DNA of 64,000 nt from Sphingobium soli. Lineage in GTDB: Bacteria; Pseudomonadota; Alphaproteobacteria; Sphingomonadales; Sphingomonadaceae. The position numbers and the translations under genes are program-made. Below are positions 20,870 to 29,147 of the stretch, in pieces. Each line of letters starts with the position of its first letter. The stretch's first letter is position 1. Under the pieces are notes generated by a model. The model had not been told where the DNA came from, did no database searches, and saw only the letters and a list, made by a program, of their open reading frames with translations. The stretch lies in the NCBI RefSeq assembly GCF_020782245.1, contig NZ_JAJGNP010000017.1:1-64000 (forward strand), written 5' to 3'.

Positions 20870-20901
20870 AACCGCCCGTCCCCGCCGACGACCGGCGCTA
20901 C

Positions 20902-21855
20902 ATGGCTGCGGCGATCGCGCTGTCGCGGCGCGGACGCGGGCTTTCCACCCCCAATCCCAATGTCGGCTGCCTGATCGTGCGCGACGGTCGCGTGGTCGGG
21001 CGGGGCTGGACGCAAAAGGGCGGCCGGCCCCATGCCGAAGCGCAGGCGCTGGACCAGGCGATGGAGCAGGCGCGCGACGCTACCGCCTATGTGACGCTGG
21101 AACCTTGTTTCCACCTCAGCCCGCGCGGCCCGCGCTGCGCCGACCTGCTGGCGCGCGCGGGTGTCGCGCGGGTCGTCATCGCCCTGCGCGATCCTGATCC
21201 CAGGACGAATGGGCAGGGCGCGGCCTGGCTGCGCGATCGGGGCGTTGCGGTGGAGATGGGGCTGTTGGCCGACGAGGCGGCGGCCGCCATGGCGGGCTTC
21301 GTCCTGCGCCAGACGCTCGGCCGGCCGCATCTGACGCTGAAACTCGGCCTGTCGCTCGATGGCCGGATCGCGCTCGCCAATGGGTCGAGCCGCTGGATCA
21401 CCGGCCCGCACGCGCGCGCCCACGCGCATCTGGAACGCGCGCGCCATGACGCGATCCTGGTCGGCGGCGGGACGCTGCGCGCCGACGCGCCCAGACTTGA
21501 TGTGCGGCTGCCGGGGCTGGAAGATCGCGCGCCCCGCCGCCTGCTGCTGACGCGCGGGCCAGCTCCTGGCAATTGGGAACGAATCGGCGCACCGGAAGAA
21601 ATCGCCACGCTTGATCGGGTCGATCATTTGCTGGTCGAAGGCGGCGCTGGCGCCGCGGCAGCTTTTCTGCGCGCCAACCTCATTGATCGGCTGCTGCTCT
21701 ATCGCGCGCCCATCCTGATCGGCGACGGGCTGGCCGGGATCGGCGACATCGGCCTTGGCGACCTTGCCCAGGCGCATGGCCGCTGGCGGTTGACGGATGG
21801 CCGCACGCTGGGCGTCGACAAGCTGGAGGTTTACGAGCGGGTTCGCAACGCTTAA
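20902..21855 (+). CDS. ribD: Bifunctional riboflavin deaminase-reductase RibD
   Basis: A 317-residue enzyme. The N-terminal cytidine-deaminase-like domain has the zinc site GGRPHAEAQAL and LEPCFHLSPRGPRCADLL, with a 10-residue Cys-Cys spacing where E. coli has 9. The C-terminal reductase domain begins around HLTLKLGLSLDGRIA and has HDAILVGGGTLRADAP and DHLLVEGGA. It deaminates then reduces the pyrimidine product of GTP cyclohydrolase II. The codons just before ATG 20902 (ADDRRY) look like conserved RibD N-terminus, so translation may begin further up, perhaps at the CTG at 20866. It opens a ribD-ribE-ribB-ribH cluster. Confidence 0.92.
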   Translation: MAAAIALSRRGRGLSTPNPNVGCLIVRDGRVVGRGWTQKGGRPHAEAQALDQAMEQARDATAYVTLEPCFHLSPRGPRCADLLARAGVARVVIALRDPDPRTNGQGAAWLRDRGVAVEMGLLADEAAAAMAGFVLRQTLGRPHLTLKLGLSLDGRIALANGSSRWITGPHARAHAHLERARHDAILVGGGTLRADAPRLDVRLPGLEDRAPRRLLLTRGPAPGNWERIGAPEEIATLDRVDHLLVEGGAGAAAAFLRANLIDRLLLYRAPILIGDGLAGIGDIGLGDLAQAHGRWRLTDGRTLGVDKLEVYERVRNA

Positions 21856-21890
21856 GCGACCTTCCCATTCTGCTTAGCGGGGCAAGGCAT

Positions 21891-22505
21891 ATGTTCACCG
21901 GCATCATCACCGACATCGGCACCATCCGCAGCCATGAGCAGCGCGGTGATCTGCGGCTCGTCATCGGCTGTGGCTATGCCATGGACAGCGTGGCAATCGG
22001 CGCGTCGATCGCCTGTTCGGGCGCGTGCCTGACCGTTGTGGACAAGGGCGACGACTGGTTCGCGGTCGATCTGTCGGCCGAAACCGTTTCGCGCACCGCG
22101 CCCGGGCTGTGGCAACAGGGCGGCAGGCTCAACCTGGAACGCGCGCTCAAGGTCGGCGATGAACTGGGCGGCCATATCGTGACCGGCCATGTCGATGCCG
22201 TGGGCCATCTTGTCTCCGCCCAATCGGAAGGCGATTCGATCCGCCTCGTCATCCGCGCACCACAGGCGCTGGCCGCCGCGCTGGCCGCCAAAGGGTCGAT
22301 CACCCTCGATGGCATCTCGCTCACCGTCAACAGCGTCGAGGATCAGCCCGACGGCAGCGTGGATTTCGGGCTGAACATCATTCCCCACACCACCGCCGCC
22401 ACGACCCTGGATCGGCTGGAGGATGGGCGCGCCTTCAATCTCGAAATCGACGTGCTCGCGCGCTATCTCGATCGAATGCAGGCATTGCGGTCGGGCGTAA
22501 TGTGA
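21891..22505 (+). CDS. ribE: Riboflavin synthase, alpha subunit
   Basis: A 204-residue trimeric enzyme that dismutates two 6,7-dimethyl-8-ribityllumazine molecules to riboflavin. It starts with the invariant MFTGII and contains two lumazine-binding barrels: IGASIACSGACLTVVD in the first, then GDELGGHIVTGHVDAVG and GSITLDGISLTVNSVED in the second. Length is typical. It lies 35 bp after ribD on the same strand. The 68-bp gap that follows contains the palindrome described next. Confidence 0.95.
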   Translation: MFTGIITDIGTIRSHEQRGDLRLVIGCGYAMDSVAIGASIACSGACLTVVDKGDDWFAVDLSAETVSRTAPGLWQQGGRLNLERALKVGDELGGHIVTGHVDAVGHLVSAQSEGDSIRLVIRAPQALAAALAAKGSITLDGISLTVNSVEDQPDGSVDFGLNIIPHTTAATTLDRLEDGRAFNLEIDVLARYLDRMQALRSGVM

Positions 22506-22512
22506 TTGCTTC

Positions 22513-22541
22513 TTGAATTTATCACATTGTAGTGTGATATA
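22513..22541 (+). promoter_or_regulatory. Palindromic operator in a possible promoter before ribB
   Basis: TATCACA at 22520-22526 and TGTGATA at 22533-22539 form a perfect inverted repeat with a 6-base spacer (TTGTAG). It lies between a possible -35 (TTGAAT, 22513-22518) and a weak -10 (GATATA, 22536-22541), 17 bp apart, so a bound protein would block the promoter. A third TGTGAT copy at 22501-22506 overlaps the ribE stop. The next gene product carries a helix-turn-helix domain, which makes it a candidate ligand. Confidence 0.55.
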
Positions 22542-22573
22542 GGGGCCATTCCAAAGAGGAATGGAGTCCTGCC

Positions 22574-23863
22574 ATGTCGTCCGCGCTTCTCGATACCGTC
22601 CGCAATCTGGTCACCGAAGGCGGCATGTCCCGTTCCGGCCTTGCCCGGGCCGCCGGTCTGCACGCCAATTCCCTGCGAAAGCTGGGCGAAGCCGACTGGA
22701 ATCCCACGGCCGACACGCTGGGCAAGCTCGAAGCCTATCTGATGAAGCGCGAAGGCGGCACCGCGCTCGCCAGCCCCGAGGAAATCATCAACGAAGCGCG
22801 CAACGGCCGCATGTTCATCCTGGTCGATGACGAGGATCGGGAAAATGAAGGCGACCTCGTCATTCCCGCGCAGATGGCGACGCCCGATGCGATCAATTTC
22901 ATGGCGACTCATGGGCGCGGGCTCATCTGCCTCGCCATGACGCGCGACCGGGTCGAACATCTCGGCCTGGAACTGATGAGCCGCAACAACGGCACCCGGC
23001 ATGAAACCGCCTTCACCGTATCGATCGAGGCGCGCGAGGGAGTCACCACCGGCATCAGCGCCGCCGACCGTGCCCGCACCATCTCCGTTGCGATCGACGG
23101 GTCGAAAGGGCGCACCGACATCGTAACGCCGGGCCACGTCTTCCCGCTGGTCGCCAAGGATGGCGGCGTGCTCGTGCGCACCGGCCATACCGAAGCGGCG
23201 GTCGATGTGGCCCGGCTCGCCGGTCTCAACCCGTCCGGCGTCATCTGCGAGGTGATGAAGGATGACGGGACCATGGCGCGGCTGGACGACCTCATCCCCT
23301 TCGCGCGCAAGCACAGGATGAAAATCGGCACCATTCGCGATCTCATCGCCTATCGCCGCCGCCACGACCATATGGTCGAACGCCGCGCCGAAACCAGCTT
23401 CACCAGCAAATGGGGCGGCGAATGGAAAGCGATCAGCTTCTACAATCGCGCGACCCGCACCGAACAGATGGTGCTGCAAAAGGGCCATGTCCTGCCCGAC
23501 CAGCCGACCCTGGTGCGCATGCACCAGCTGTCGCTGATGGACGATATCTATGGCGCGCAAGGCAAACGCAACGACCTGCTCGCTCGCTCGATGGAGCTCA
23601 TCGGTCACGAAGGATCGGGCCTGGTCGTTCTGCTGACCGGTTCGGACGAAGGCGATTTCTTGTCAAAGTCGATCCTGCGCTATGCCGCCAAGGGCGCATT
23701 GCCCAGCGACATGGACGAATTGCGCAACTATGGCGTGGGCGCGCAGTTGCTCGCGGAACTGGGCGTGCATGACATGATCCTGCTGACCAACAGCCAGCAC
23801 AGTCTGGTCGCGCTTGACGGCTATGACCTGGCCGTGGTTGGGCAGCGTTCGATCACAGTGTAA
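22574..23863 (+). CDS. ribB: HTH-DHBP synthase fusion with degenerate GTP cyclohydrolase II domain
   Basis: A 429-residue protein in three parts. Residues 1-56 form an XRE-like helix-turn-helix ([20 protein letters not shown], then [14 protein letters not shown]). Residues about 65-265 are 3,4-dihydroxy-2-butanone-4-phosphate synthase, with the catalytic [10 protein letters not shown] at 85-94, [25 protein letters not shown] and TPGHVFPL. Residues about 290-429 resemble GTP cyclohydrolase II, but the zinc-cysteine segment is replaced by [15 protein letters not shown], so that activity is presumably lost and a separate RibA is needed. The DHBPS part makes the four-carbon unit of the lumazine ring. 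GGAG precedes ATG 22574. The HTH suggests DNA binding and possible autoregulation, which is inference. Confidence 0.9.
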   Translation: MSSALLDTVRNLVTEGGMSRSGLARAAGLHANSLRKLGEADWNPTADTLGKLEAYLMKREGGTALASPEEIINEARNGRMFILVDDEDRENEGDLVIPAQMATPDAINFMATHGRGLICLAMTRDRVEHLGLELMSRNNGTRHETAFTVSIEAREGVTTGISAADRARTISVAIDGSKGRTDIVTPGHVFPLVAKDGGVLVRTGHTEAAVDVARLAGLNPSGVICEVMKDDGTMARLDDLIPFARKHRMKIGTIRDLIAYRRRHDHMVERRAETSFTSKWGGEWKAISFYNRATRTEQMVLQKGHVLPDQPTLVRMHQLSLMDDIYGAQGKRNDLLARSMELIGHEGSGLVVLLTGSDEGDFLSKSILRYAAKGALPSDMDELRNYGVGAQLLAELGVHDMILLTNSQHSLVALDGYDLAVVGQRSITV

Positions 23864-23874
23864 GGATTATCGAC

Positions 23875-24297
23875 ATGGCCAAATTCCTGATCGTCGAGGC
23901 GCGCTTCTACGACCATCTCAACGACCTGCTGATCGAAGGGGCCAAGGCGGCGCTGGACGAACAGGGGCACCGCTATGAGGTGGTGACGGTGCCCGGCGCG
24001 CTTGAGATTCCCGGTGCCGTGGCGATGGCCGCGGAGACCGGCCGCTATGACGGCTTTGTCGCGATCGGCGTCGTGATTCGTGGCGAAACCTATCATTTCG
24101 AAGTGGTGTCGAACGAAAGCGCGCGCGGCCTGATGGCGCTCAGCATGGACGGCATCGCCATCGGCAATGGCATTTTGACCGTCGAAAATGAGGAGCAGGC
24201 GCTCGTGCGCGCGCGCCCCGATCAGAAGGACAAGGGCGGAGAAGCGGCCAAGGCCGCCATCGCCATGCTGGCCCTGCGCGACCGCTTCGGGGCATAA
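23875..24297 (+). CDS. ribH: 6,7-dimethyl-8-ribityllumazine synthase
   Basis: A 140-residue lumazine synthase that joins the DHBP from ribB to the RibD product. Characteristic segments: [20 protein letters not shown] at the start, [15 protein letters not shown] (phosphate-binding region), [20 protein letters not shown] with the conserved Glu/His pair, and [17 protein letters not shown]. It begins 11 bp after ribB and ends the cluster at a terminator. Unlike many alphaproteobacteria, nusB does not follow here but sits with hisGD at 8449. Confidence 0.95.
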   Translation: MAKFLIVEARFYDHLNDLLIEGAKAALDEQGHRYEVVTVPGALEIPGAVAMAAETGRYDGFVAIGVVIRGETYHFEVVSNESARGLMALSMDGIAIGNGILTVENEEQALVRARPDQKDKGGEAAKAAIAMLALRDRFGA

Positions 24298-24308
24298 GCG
24301 GGAAAAAA

Positions 24309-24335
24309 AGGGGCTCCGTCGCAGGAGCCCCTCTT
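24309..24335. terminator. Intrinsic terminator after ribH
   Basis: AGGGGCTCC and GGAGCCCCT pair around GTCGCA, preceded by a run of seven A and followed by CTTC. It separates ribH from the convergent Old Yellow Enzyme gene, and the A-run would serve as the T-tract for the opposite strand. Confidence 0.85.
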
Positions 24336-24339
24336 CATT

Positions 24340-25422
24340 TCACGCCACCTTTTCCAGTGCGGGATAGTCGGTGTAGCCCTCCGCCCCCTGGGTGTAGAAG
24401 GTCTTGGGGTTCCACTCGTTGAGCGGCGCGTCGATGCGCAGCCGCTCAACCAGGTCGGGATTGGCGATAAAGGGCCGGCCAAAGGCGATGCCGTCCGCTA
24501 CCCCGCTGTCGATCGCGGCCTGCGCACTGGCCTTCGTATAATCGCTGTTGAGGATCAGCGGCCCCTTGAAATGCTGGCGGATGAGCGGCGACTGGCGCGG
24601 CACCTCGCTGCTGCCATAGGTGCCGGTCGGTGTCAGTTCGCGCAGTTCCAGAAACGCGATGCCCAGCGCATCCAGCGCCTGCGCCGCGACCGGGAACAGG
24701 CTTGCCGGGTCGCTGTCGTCCGTGCCCTGCGTCTCGCCATTGGGCGACAGGCGCACCGCAGTCCGGTCCGCGCCGATCGCATCGACGACGGTGCCGGTCA
24801 CTTCCCGCAGCAACCGCACGCGGTTGTCCGCGCTGCCGCCATAGTCGTCGCTGCGCTGGTTGACGCCGTCACGCAGGAATTCATCGATCAGATAGCCGTT
24901 CGCGGCATGGATCTGGACGCCGTCGAACCCGGCCGCGATCGCGTTGCGGGCCGCCTGAGCATAGGTGTCAAGCAAATGCGGGATTTCGGAAACCTCCAGC
25001 GCGCGAGGCGTGGGATAATCCTTGTTGCCCTCATAGGTATGCGCATGGCCCGGCGCTGCAATCGGGCTGGACGACACGGCATCTTCGCCCGTCACGGCCG
25101 GATGCACCAGCCGGCCCATATGCCACAGCTGCGCGACGATGCGACCGCCGGCCTCATGCACGGCGTCAGTGACCGGCTTCCACCCTTCGACCTGCTCCTG
25201 ACTCCACAAGCCCGGCGCATAGGGCCAGCCCAGCCCTTGCCGCGAAATGCCCGTCGCTTCGCTGATGATGAGGCCGGCCGAGGCGCGCTGGCGATAATAA
25301 TCGACCATCAGCGGCGTCGGCACATGATCGCGGGTTGCGCGGGCGCGGGTCAGCGGCGCCATCAAAATGCGGTTGGGCGCGGCAATCGCGCCAAGCTGGA
25401 TAGGATCGAACAGGCTGGTCAC
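24340..25422 (-). CDS. Old Yellow Enzyme family alkene reductase (NemA-like)
   Basis: A 360-residue FMN-dependent NAD(P)H oxidoreductase that reduces activated C=C bonds or nitro compounds. It opens with LFDPIQLGAIAAPNRILMAPLTRARAT-like sequence (shown in part: PNRILMAPLTRAR). VAQLWHMGRLVHP, GFDGVQIHAANGYLIDEFL with the substrate-binding His-Ala-Ala-Asn, NQRSDDYGGSADNRVRLLRE, and GIAFGRPFIANPDLVERL (FMN phosphate) follow. The start is GTG 25422 with GGAG upstream. A perfect palindrome 23 bp upstream suggests repressor control. It ends against ribH, so a flavin-using enzyme neighbours flavin synthesis. Confidence 0.92.
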   Translation of the reverse strand: MTSLFDPIQLGAIAAPNRILMAPLTRARATRDHVPTPLMVDYYRQRASAGLIISEATGISRQGLGWPYAPGLWSQEQVEGWKPVTDAVHEAGGRIVAQLWHMGRLVHPAVTGEDAVSSSPIAAPGHAHTYEGNKDYPTPRALEVSEIPHLLDTYAQAARNAIAAGFDGVQIHAANGYLIDEFLRDGVNQRSDDYGGSADNRVRLLREVTGTVVDAIGADRTAVRLSPNGETQGTDDSDPASLFPVAAQALDALGIAFLELRELTPTGTYGSSEVPRQSPLIRQHFKGPLILNSDYTKASAQAAIDSGVADGIAFGRPFIANPDLVERLRIDAPLNEWNPKTFYTQGAEGYTDYPALEKVA

Positions 25423-25444
25423 TCAAACAATCTCCTTCGTCACA

Positions 25445-25465
25445 TTGGTTTCATATTGAAACCAA
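25445..25465 (-). promoter_or_regulatory. Perfect palindromic operator before the alkene reductase
   Basis: TTGGTTTCA at 25445-25453 and TGAAACCAA at 25457-25465 are perfect reverse complements around TAT. The site sits 23 bp before the GTG start, where a promoter is expected. Genes of this enzyme class are often controlled by electrophile-sensing NemR-, MarR- or HxlR-type repressors. No regulator is encoded next to it, so the ligand is unknown. Confidence 0.65.
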
Positions 25466-25599
25466 GATGGATGCGTCCCGCCACTTGGGGAAGGGGTTGC
25501 CCCGCTTCAACCCTTGGCGCCGTCTTTTCCTCGAACCCTGGCTAACGAACGGCCCGGCAAATGGTTGTGCGCCGTGCGCGCGCGTCCTAGATTGGCGGC

Positions 25600-26262
25600 A
25601 TGAGCGAGACCCAGGACCTCACCCTTGACGAAATCCGCGCGCTGCTGGCGCCGGCCCTCCCCCGTCACGCCGCCTTCGATGGCTGGCGGCCACAGGCAGT
25701 GGCCATGGCCGCGCAGGAAAAGGGTGTGGACGTCGATATTGCGCAGCTCGCCTTTGCCGATGGCGCGATGGGCATGATCGACGCGTGGTTTGCCAGCATC
25801 GACGCGGCCATGCTGGACGCCCTTCCCGCCGAAGGTCTGTCGGCCCTCTCGATCCGCCGCAGGATCATCGCGCTGGTCGAAGCGCGGCTGGCCCTGCTCG
25901 CCTCCGACCGGGATGCCTTGCGCCGGGCGCTCGCGATCCTGGCGATGCCGACCCATGTCGTGCAGGCCGGCAAGCTCGGCTGGCGCGCTGCCGACGCGAT
26001 GTGGCGGGCGGCGGGTGACAGCACCACGGACCTCAACCATTATTCAAAGCGCATGACGCTATCGGCCGTCTACGCCTCTACCCTGCTCGTCTTCGTCAAT
26101 GACGACAGCGCCGATCATGCCGACAGCCGCGCCTTCCTTGCCCGCCGGGTCGAGGATGTGATGCGCTTTGAAAAGACCAAGGCGAAATTCCGCAACGCGG
26201 GTGGTGGCGAGCGGCTCAGCCTCGCCCGCTTCGTGGGTCGCCTGCGTTATCCCGCCATCTGA
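25600..26262 (+). CDS. COQ9-family ubiquinone biosynthesis protein
   Basis: A 220-residue all-helical protein of the COQ9 family (TetR-like fold without the DNA-binding part). Recognisable are LPRHAAFDGWRPQAVAMAAQ at the start, LAFADGAMGMIDAWFASID, LSIRRRIIALVEARL, and WRAAGDSTTDLNHYSKRMTL followed by YASTLLVFVNDDS, the lipid-binding C-terminal block. In mitochondria and alphaproteobacteria it delivers the polyprenyl-benzene intermediate to the COQ7 hydroxylase. It is transcribed away from the alkene reductase. Confidence 0.9.
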   Translation: MSETQDLTLDEIRALLAPALPRHAAFDGWRPQAVAMAAQEKGVDVDIAQLAFADGAMGMIDAWFASIDAAMLDALPAEGLSALSIRRRIIALVEARLALLASDRDALRRALAILAMPTHVVQAGKLGWRAADAMWRAAGDSTTDLNHYSKRMTLSAVYASTLLVFVNDDSADHADSRAFLARRVEDVMRFEKTKAKFRNAGGGERLSLARFVGRLRYPAI

Positions 26263-26303
26263 TCGGGTCCCCCAATCGATTATGCTGGCCATCGCGCATC
26301 GGT

Positions 26304-26322
26304 ATTGATAGTCACTCGCAAA
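26304..26322 (+). promoter_or_regulatory. Fur-like box upstream of feoAB
   Basis: ATTGATAGTCACTCGCAAA resembles the proteobacterial Fur site of the ATTGAGAATnATTCGCAA type with four mismatches. It lies about 25 bp before the feoA start. Iron repression of feoAB by Fur is established in many bacteria; here it is inferred from sequence and position. Confidence 0.5.
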
Positions 26323-26344
26323 ATCGTTTGATGAGTGTCTCTCC

Positions 26345-26614
26345 TTGCGCCTGACTGACCTGCCGCTGCGCCAACCCGCTTATGTCGACCTGATCGACTG
26401 GACCAGCCTGCCTGCCAGCGACGCCCAGCGGCTGCGGGAATTCGGTCTGTGCGAAGGCGCCAGCGTAGAGGCGCTGCACCATGGCGGCTTGCTCGGCCGC
26501 GGGCCGATCGCCTGCCGCGTCGGTCGCATGACCATCGCGATGCGGCGCGCCCATGCCGCCGCCGTCACCGTGCGCACGGGACCGGAGACTCTCGGATCGG
26601 AGTTGGGGGCATGA
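26345..26614 (+). CDS. feoA: Ferrous iron transport protein A
   Basis: An 89-residue SH3-fold cytoplasmic protein. RLTDLPLRQPAYVDLID opens it and RLREFGLCEGASVEALHHG is the central family motif, followed by PIACRVGRMTIAMRR. FeoA assists the FeoB channel for Fe(II) uptake. The frame begins after an in-frame TGA at 26333, so the only usual start codon is TTG 26345, and the ribosome site is poor. Its TGA overlaps the feoB ATG by 4 bp (ATGA). Confidence 0.85.
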   Translation: MRLTDLPLRQPAYVDLIDWTSLPASDAQRLREFGLCEGASVEALHHGGLLGRGPIACRVGRMTIAMRRAHAAAVTVRTGPETLGSELGA

Positions 26615-28476
26615 GCGCCCTGCCGCTGGTGGCTCTGGTCGGCAATCCCAATGCCGGCAAGAGCGCGCTGTTCAATGCGCTGACCGGCGCGCGCCAGAAG
26701 CTGGGCAATTATCCCGGCGTCACCGTGGAGCGCAAGGCGGGCCGCCTCTCGCTCGCCGACGGCCGGCCGCTCGAACTGGTCGACCTGCCCGGGACTTACA
26801 GCCTCGACCCCGCCAGTCCCGATGAACAGGTGACGCGCGATGTCGTCATGGGGCGCCAGGCCGGCGAAAAACGGCCCGATGCGCTGGTCATCGTCGTGGA
26901 TGCCGCCAATCTCGACAATCATCTGCGCTTCGCCCTCGAACTGATCGCGCTGGGCCTGCCGACCATCGTCGCGCTCAACATGGTGGACCTGGCCACGCGC
27001 GACGGGCTGGAGCTGGACGCCGCCGCCCTGTCCCGCGAATTGGGCGTACCCGTCATCGCCACCGTGGCGGTGCGCAAGCGCGGCCTGGACCATCTGCGCA
27101 CCGAGATGGAAGGGCTGCTGAACGGCGCGCCCTCCCCCTATCCCGCCCCGGCGTCCGCCCCGCGTGATTTCGAGGCCACCCGTCAGGAAGCGCGGCGCAT
27201 CGCCCGCGCAGGCGTCATCCGCGAAACCCCATCGCGTCGGTTGACCGCCGCCGTCGATCGTGTCGCGCTACACCCGCTCGCCGGCCTTGCGTTACTGCTT
27301 GCACTGCTGTTCGTCATGTTCCAGGCCGTCTATGCTTGGTCCGAAGCGCCCATCGCAATGATCGAGGGTCTGGCCGAAGCCGCCGCCACGCTGGTCCGCG
27401 ATGCCCTCCCCGACGGTATCCTGCGCTCCTTTCTGGTCGATGGCGTCATCAACGGCGTCGGATCGGTGGTCGTCTTCCTGCCGCAGATCCTGATCCTCTT
27501 CTTCTTCATCCTGATGCTCGAAGCGACCGGCTATATGGTCCGCGCCGCCTTCCTCATGGATGGCATCATGGCGAAGGTCGGCCTGTCTGGCCGCGCATTC
27601 ATCCCGCTTCTGTCTTCCTTCGCCTGCGCCATTCCCGGCATCATGGCGACCCGCACCATTTCCGATCCCAAGGACCGGCTCACCACCATATTGATCGCGC
27701 CGCTAATGACCTGTTCGGCGCGGCTACCGGTCTATGCGGTCATCATCGGCGCCTTCATCCCGGCCCGCGACATCGGGTTTGGCATCGGGCTTCAGGGCTT
27801 TGTCCTCTTCTGCCTCTATCTGGCGGGGATCGTCGGCGCGATGTTCGTCGCGCTGATACTGCGCCTCACCGTGACCAAGGGCGCGAGCGGCAGCTTCCTC
27901 ATGGAAATGCCCAAATATCAGTGGCCACGCCCGCAGGACGTCCTGCTTGGCCTGTGGCAACGCGCTGTGATTTTCCTCAAGCGCGCCGGGACGATCATCT
28001 TCACCTCTACCGTCATCCTGTGGCTGCTGCTCAGCTTCCCACGCGTGCCCGAAGGCGATCCCGCCAGCCAGGTCGATCATTCCATCGCCGGCCGAGTCGC
28101 CAGTGGCCTTAATGTCGTTCTGGAGCCGATCGGCTTCAACCGCGACATATCGCTGGCGCTGATCCCGGCCATGGCGGCCCGCGAAGTCGCGGTGTCGGCG
28201 CTCGCCACCGTCTATTCGATCGACGCGGGCGATGATGAAGCCGCGCTGGAACAGAGCCTGGGCGACCGGCTGAAGGGGCAATGGCCGCTGCCAACCGCGC
28301 TTGCCTTCCTCGCCTGGTTCATCTTCGCGCCGCAATGCATTTCCACCATTGCGGTGACGCGGCGGGAAACCAACGGATGGAAATGGCCGCTCTTCATGGT
28401 CGGCTATCTCTTCGCCCTCGCCTATGTCGCGGCGGGCCTGACTTACTGGACCGCCACGGCTTTAGGTCTGGCTTAA
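26611..28476 (+). CDS. feoB: Ferrous iron transport protein B
   Basis: A 621-residue Fe(II) transporter with an N-terminal GTPase domain: G1 [13 protein letters not shown]2 around [10 protein letters not shown]3 [10 protein letters not shown] and G4 ALNMVDLA. A helical GDI region follows, then about eight membrane helices with the Gate motifs around [20 protein letters not shown] and [14 protein letters not shown], where the paired cysteines lie. ATG 26611 is chosen because it overlaps the feoA stop; the longer upstream frame is antisense-like noise inside feoA. No FeoC follows. Confidence 0.95.
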   Translation: MSALPLVALVGNPNAGKSALFNALTGARQKLGNYPGVTVERKAGRLSLADGRPLELVDLPGTYSLDPASPDEQVTRDVVMGRQAGEKRPDALVIVVDAANLDNHLRFALELIALGLPTIVALNMVDLATRDGLELDAAALSRELGVPVIATVAVRKRGLDHLRTEMEGLLNGAPSPYPAPASAPRDFEATRQEARRIARAGVIRETPSRRLTAAVDRVALHPLAGLALLLALLFVMFQAVYAWSEAPIAMIEGLAEAAATLVRDALPDGILRSFLVDGVINGVGSVVVFLPQILILFFFILMLEATGYMVRAAFLMDGIMAKVGLSGRAFIPLLSSFACAIPGIMATRTISDPKDRLTTILIAPLMTCSARLPVYAVIIGAFIPARDIGFGIGLQGFVLFCLYLAGIVGAMFVALILRLTVTKGASGSFLMEMPKYQWPRPQDVLLGLWQRAVIFLKRAGTIIFTSTVILWLLLSFPRVPEGDPASQVDHSIAGRVASGLNVVLEPIGFNRDISLALIPAMAAREVAVSALATVYSIDAGDDEAALEQSLGDRLKGQWPLPTALAFLAWFIFAPQCISTIAVTRRETNGWKWPLFMVGYLFALAYVAAGLTYWTATALGLA

Positions 28477-28532
28477 CGCTTGAAGGGCTGGAGACGCGCT
28501 CTATAACGGCCGATCAATCTATCGGAGGTAAC

Positions 28533-29129
28533 ATGGCAGGCTCGGTCAACAAGGTCATTCTGGTCGGCAATCTGGGCGCCGACCCGGAGGTCAAGAGCTT
28601 CCAGAATGGCGGCAAGGTGTGCAATCTGCGCATCGCCACGTCCGAAAGCTGGAAGGACCGCATGACCGGGGAGCGCAAGGAGCGCACCGAATGGCACAGC
28701 GTCGCGATCTTTTCCGAAGGTCTTGTCGGCGTCGCCGAACGCTTCCTGCGCAAGGGCTCCAAAGTCTATATCGAAGGGCAGCTTCGCACCCGCAAATGGC
28801 AGGACCAGTCGGGCAATGACCGGTACACGACCGAAGTCGTGCTCCAGGGCCTCGGCTCTGTGCTCACCATGCTGGACGGCGCACCGGGCGGTGGCGGTCA
28901 AGGTGGCGGCTACGCCGGTGGCGGCGGCGGCCGCTCGCAGGGCGTGAGCGACTGGCAGGGCGGATCGGGCGGCTTTGGCGGCGGCGATTATGATGATTTC
29001 GGCGGCGCGTCCGGCGGATCGGGCGGTGGTGGCTATGGCGGCGGCAACCGGTCGCAGGGCGGCGGCAATCGCGGCGGCGCGGGCAGCCCCAATTTCGACA
29101 ATGATCTGGACGACGAAGTCCCGTTCTGA
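28533..29129 (+). CDS. ssb: Single-stranded DNA-binding protein
   Basis: A 198-residue SSB. The OB-fold covers residues 1-112 ([64 protein letters not shown]). A long glycine-rich disordered linker of GGGG-type repeats (about 118-185) leads to the acidic tip DLDDEVPF that binds partner replication and repair proteins. ATG 28533 has CGGAGGT upstream. It stands alone between feoB and an SDR gene, both on the same strand. Confidence 0.95.
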   Translation: MAGSVNKVILVGNLGADPEVKSFQNGGKVCNLRIATSESWKDRMTGERKERTEWHSVAIFSEGLVGVAERFLRKGSKVYIEGQLRTRKWQDQSGNDRYTTEVVLQGLGSVLTMLDGAPGGGGQGGGYAGGGGGRSQGVSDWQGGSGGFGGGDYDDFGGASGGSGGGGYGGGNRSQGGGNRGGAGSPNFDNDLDDEVPF

Positions 29130-29147
29130 TCCGGCGGGGGACCAGCC

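Noticed and set aside
22506..22573. FMN riboswitch before ribB
   Set aside because: The gap is 68 bp, shorter than the aptamer, and none of the conserved boxes is visible.
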